From the NCBI GenBank assembly GCA_964431205.1, contig CAYSIX010000218.1, positions 1 through 6,770 on the forward strand: a DNA stretch of 6,770 nucleotides. The letters are read 5' to 3'. This DNA comes from CAYSIX01 sp964431205. GTDB lineage: Bacteria; Planctomycetota; Phycisphaerae; Phycisphaerales; Phycisphaeraceae. The notes beneath the pieces are model-generated. The model was not told the DNA's origin. It did not search any database and saw only the letters and a list, made by a program, of their open reading frames with translations. Below are positions 5,987-6,770 of the stretch, piece after piece. The translations under genes were made by a program, and so were the position numbers. Each line of letters begins with the position of its first letter. The stretch's first letter is position 1.

Positions 5987-6770
5987 TCAGTCGCCGGGCC
6001 CGTGGGTGTCGGCCGAGGCGGGCATGGCCTCCATGGCCACGGGCAAAGTGAGCGTGAAGGTCGTGCCGCGATCGCGTGAGCTTTCGACGTGGACGGTCCC
6101 GCCGTGCTCCTCGACGACTTTCTTGGTCACCACCAGCCCCAGGCCCGTGCCGCGAAGGCCCTTGGTCGAGTGGAAGGGCTCGAAGAGGCGTTTGAGCGTG
6201 GCCGGCTCGATGCCCGGGCCGTTGTCGGACACGCCGATGTGGACCTGCTCGCGTTCGGCGTCGTAGGCGCACTGGAGGCTGACCACGCCGGTCTCGGGCT
6301 GGACGGCGTCGAGGCCGTTGCTGAGCAGGTTGACCACGGCCTGGTGGATGCCGGCGGGGTCGACCGGGACGGGGGGCAGGTCGGCGGCGAAGTCGGTGAT
6401 CAGGGCGACCTTCTTGTGGTCGAACTGCTTCTGCATGAGCGAGACGACCTCGTTGAGCAGTTGCTCGAGGTTGGTCATCTCGAGCTCGGGCTTTCGCTGC
6501 TTGGAGAAGGCGAGCATGTTCAGGGCCAGGTCGGAGATGCGGTCGAGGTTGCGTGAGACGATCTCCCAGCCGTTGCGCAGGACGGTGGGGTTGTTCTTTC
6601 GCAGGCCGAGCTCGACGACCTCGGCCCCGCCGCGCAGGCCCTGGATGATGTTCTTGATCGAGTGGGAGAGGGAGGCGACGGTCTGGCCGACGGCGGCGAG
6701 GCGTTCGCTGCGCAGGCGGGCCTCGTAGAGGCGGGCGCGGGCCATGGCCAGGCCGGTCTGCACGCCGATC
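5987..6770 (-). CDS. Sensor histidine kinase, C-terminal part (5' end outside window)
   Basis: This is the transmitter half of a two-component sensor kinase, which would autophosphorylate on His and pass the phosphate to an unidentified response regulator. Numbering from the first whole codon (6769), the opening IGVQTGLAMARARLYEA resembles the last helix of a GAF domain running into a coiled linker, so the gene almost certainly continues past the right edge; the GTG at 6763 is not taken as the start. The H-box is SLSHSIKNIIQGL with the phosphoacceptor at H36. The ATPase domain shows the N-box NLLSNGLDAV (147-156), G1 DNGPGI (182-187), F-box LFEPFHSTKG, and G2 GTGLGL (207-212). All catalytic motifs are present. 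The visible part has no membrane segment or receiver domain, so it looks cytoplasmic and stimulus-sensing by an upstream domain not seen here. The stop at 5987 is followed after 14 nt by the palindromic element. Confidence 0.92.
   Translation of the reverse strand, partial: IGVQTGLAMARARLYEARLRSERLAAVGQTVASLSHSIKNIIQGLRGGAEVVELGLRKNNPTVLRNGWEIVSRNLDRISDLALNMLAFSKQRKPELEMTNLEQLLNEVVSLMQKQFDHKKVALITDFAADLPPVPVDPAGIHQAVVNLLSNGLDAVQPETGVVSLQCAYDAEREQVHIGVSDNGPGIEPATLKRLFEPFHSTKGLRGTGLGLVVTKKVVEEHGGTVHVESSRDRGTTFTLTLPVAMEAMPASADTHGPGD

Overview
The window is strongly GC-rich, with codon third positions almost all G or C. It looks like chromosomal DNA from a bacterium of the Planctomycetota, possibly Phycisphaerae-like. 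That placement is an inference: it rests on the neighbouring DUF1800 and DUF1501 genes, the style of the histidine kinase, the high GC and the hairpin-rich intergenic DNA. No single marker proves it. I see no tRNA, rRNA, CRISPR array, phage gene or transposase.

Layout from left to right. (1) Positions 1-1509, minus strand: lepA (elongation factor 4), with its 3' end beyond the left edge. (2) Positions 1607-2470, plus strand: a sulfotransferase-like protein, divergent from lepA across a gap of about 97 bp. (3) Positions 2471-2778: a non-coding stretch packed with hairpins and a composite palindromic repeat, lying between convergent genes. (4) Positions 2779-4092 (DUF1501, with a twin-arginine signal) and 4236-5753 (DUF1800), both minus strand. 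They probably form a two-gene operon with DUF1800 first, separated by a structured 143-nt gap. (5) Positions 5754-5986: a second, larger copy of the composite palindromic repeat. (6) Positions 5987-6770, minus strand: the C-terminal part of a sensor histidine kinase, with its 5' end beyond the right edge.

How the parts relate. LepA is housekeeping translation machinery. DUF1800 and DUF1501 are a recurrent pair of uncharacterised proteins and probably act together, with at least DUF1501 exported. The sulfotransferase-like gene and the kinase have no evident functional link to them. The most distinctive feature is not a gene. Two intergenic units (2666-2752 and 5822-5972) share an 8-bp inverted repeat at their ends, a CCGCGGGC-type hairpin and an identical 25-bp palindromic block. 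Both sit in the same orientation, 14-26 nt after the stop codon of a minus-strand gene. A separate pair of related hairpins in opposite orientation lies beside the first unit. I found no convincing new multi-gene system; the repeat family is the best candidate for something undescribed.
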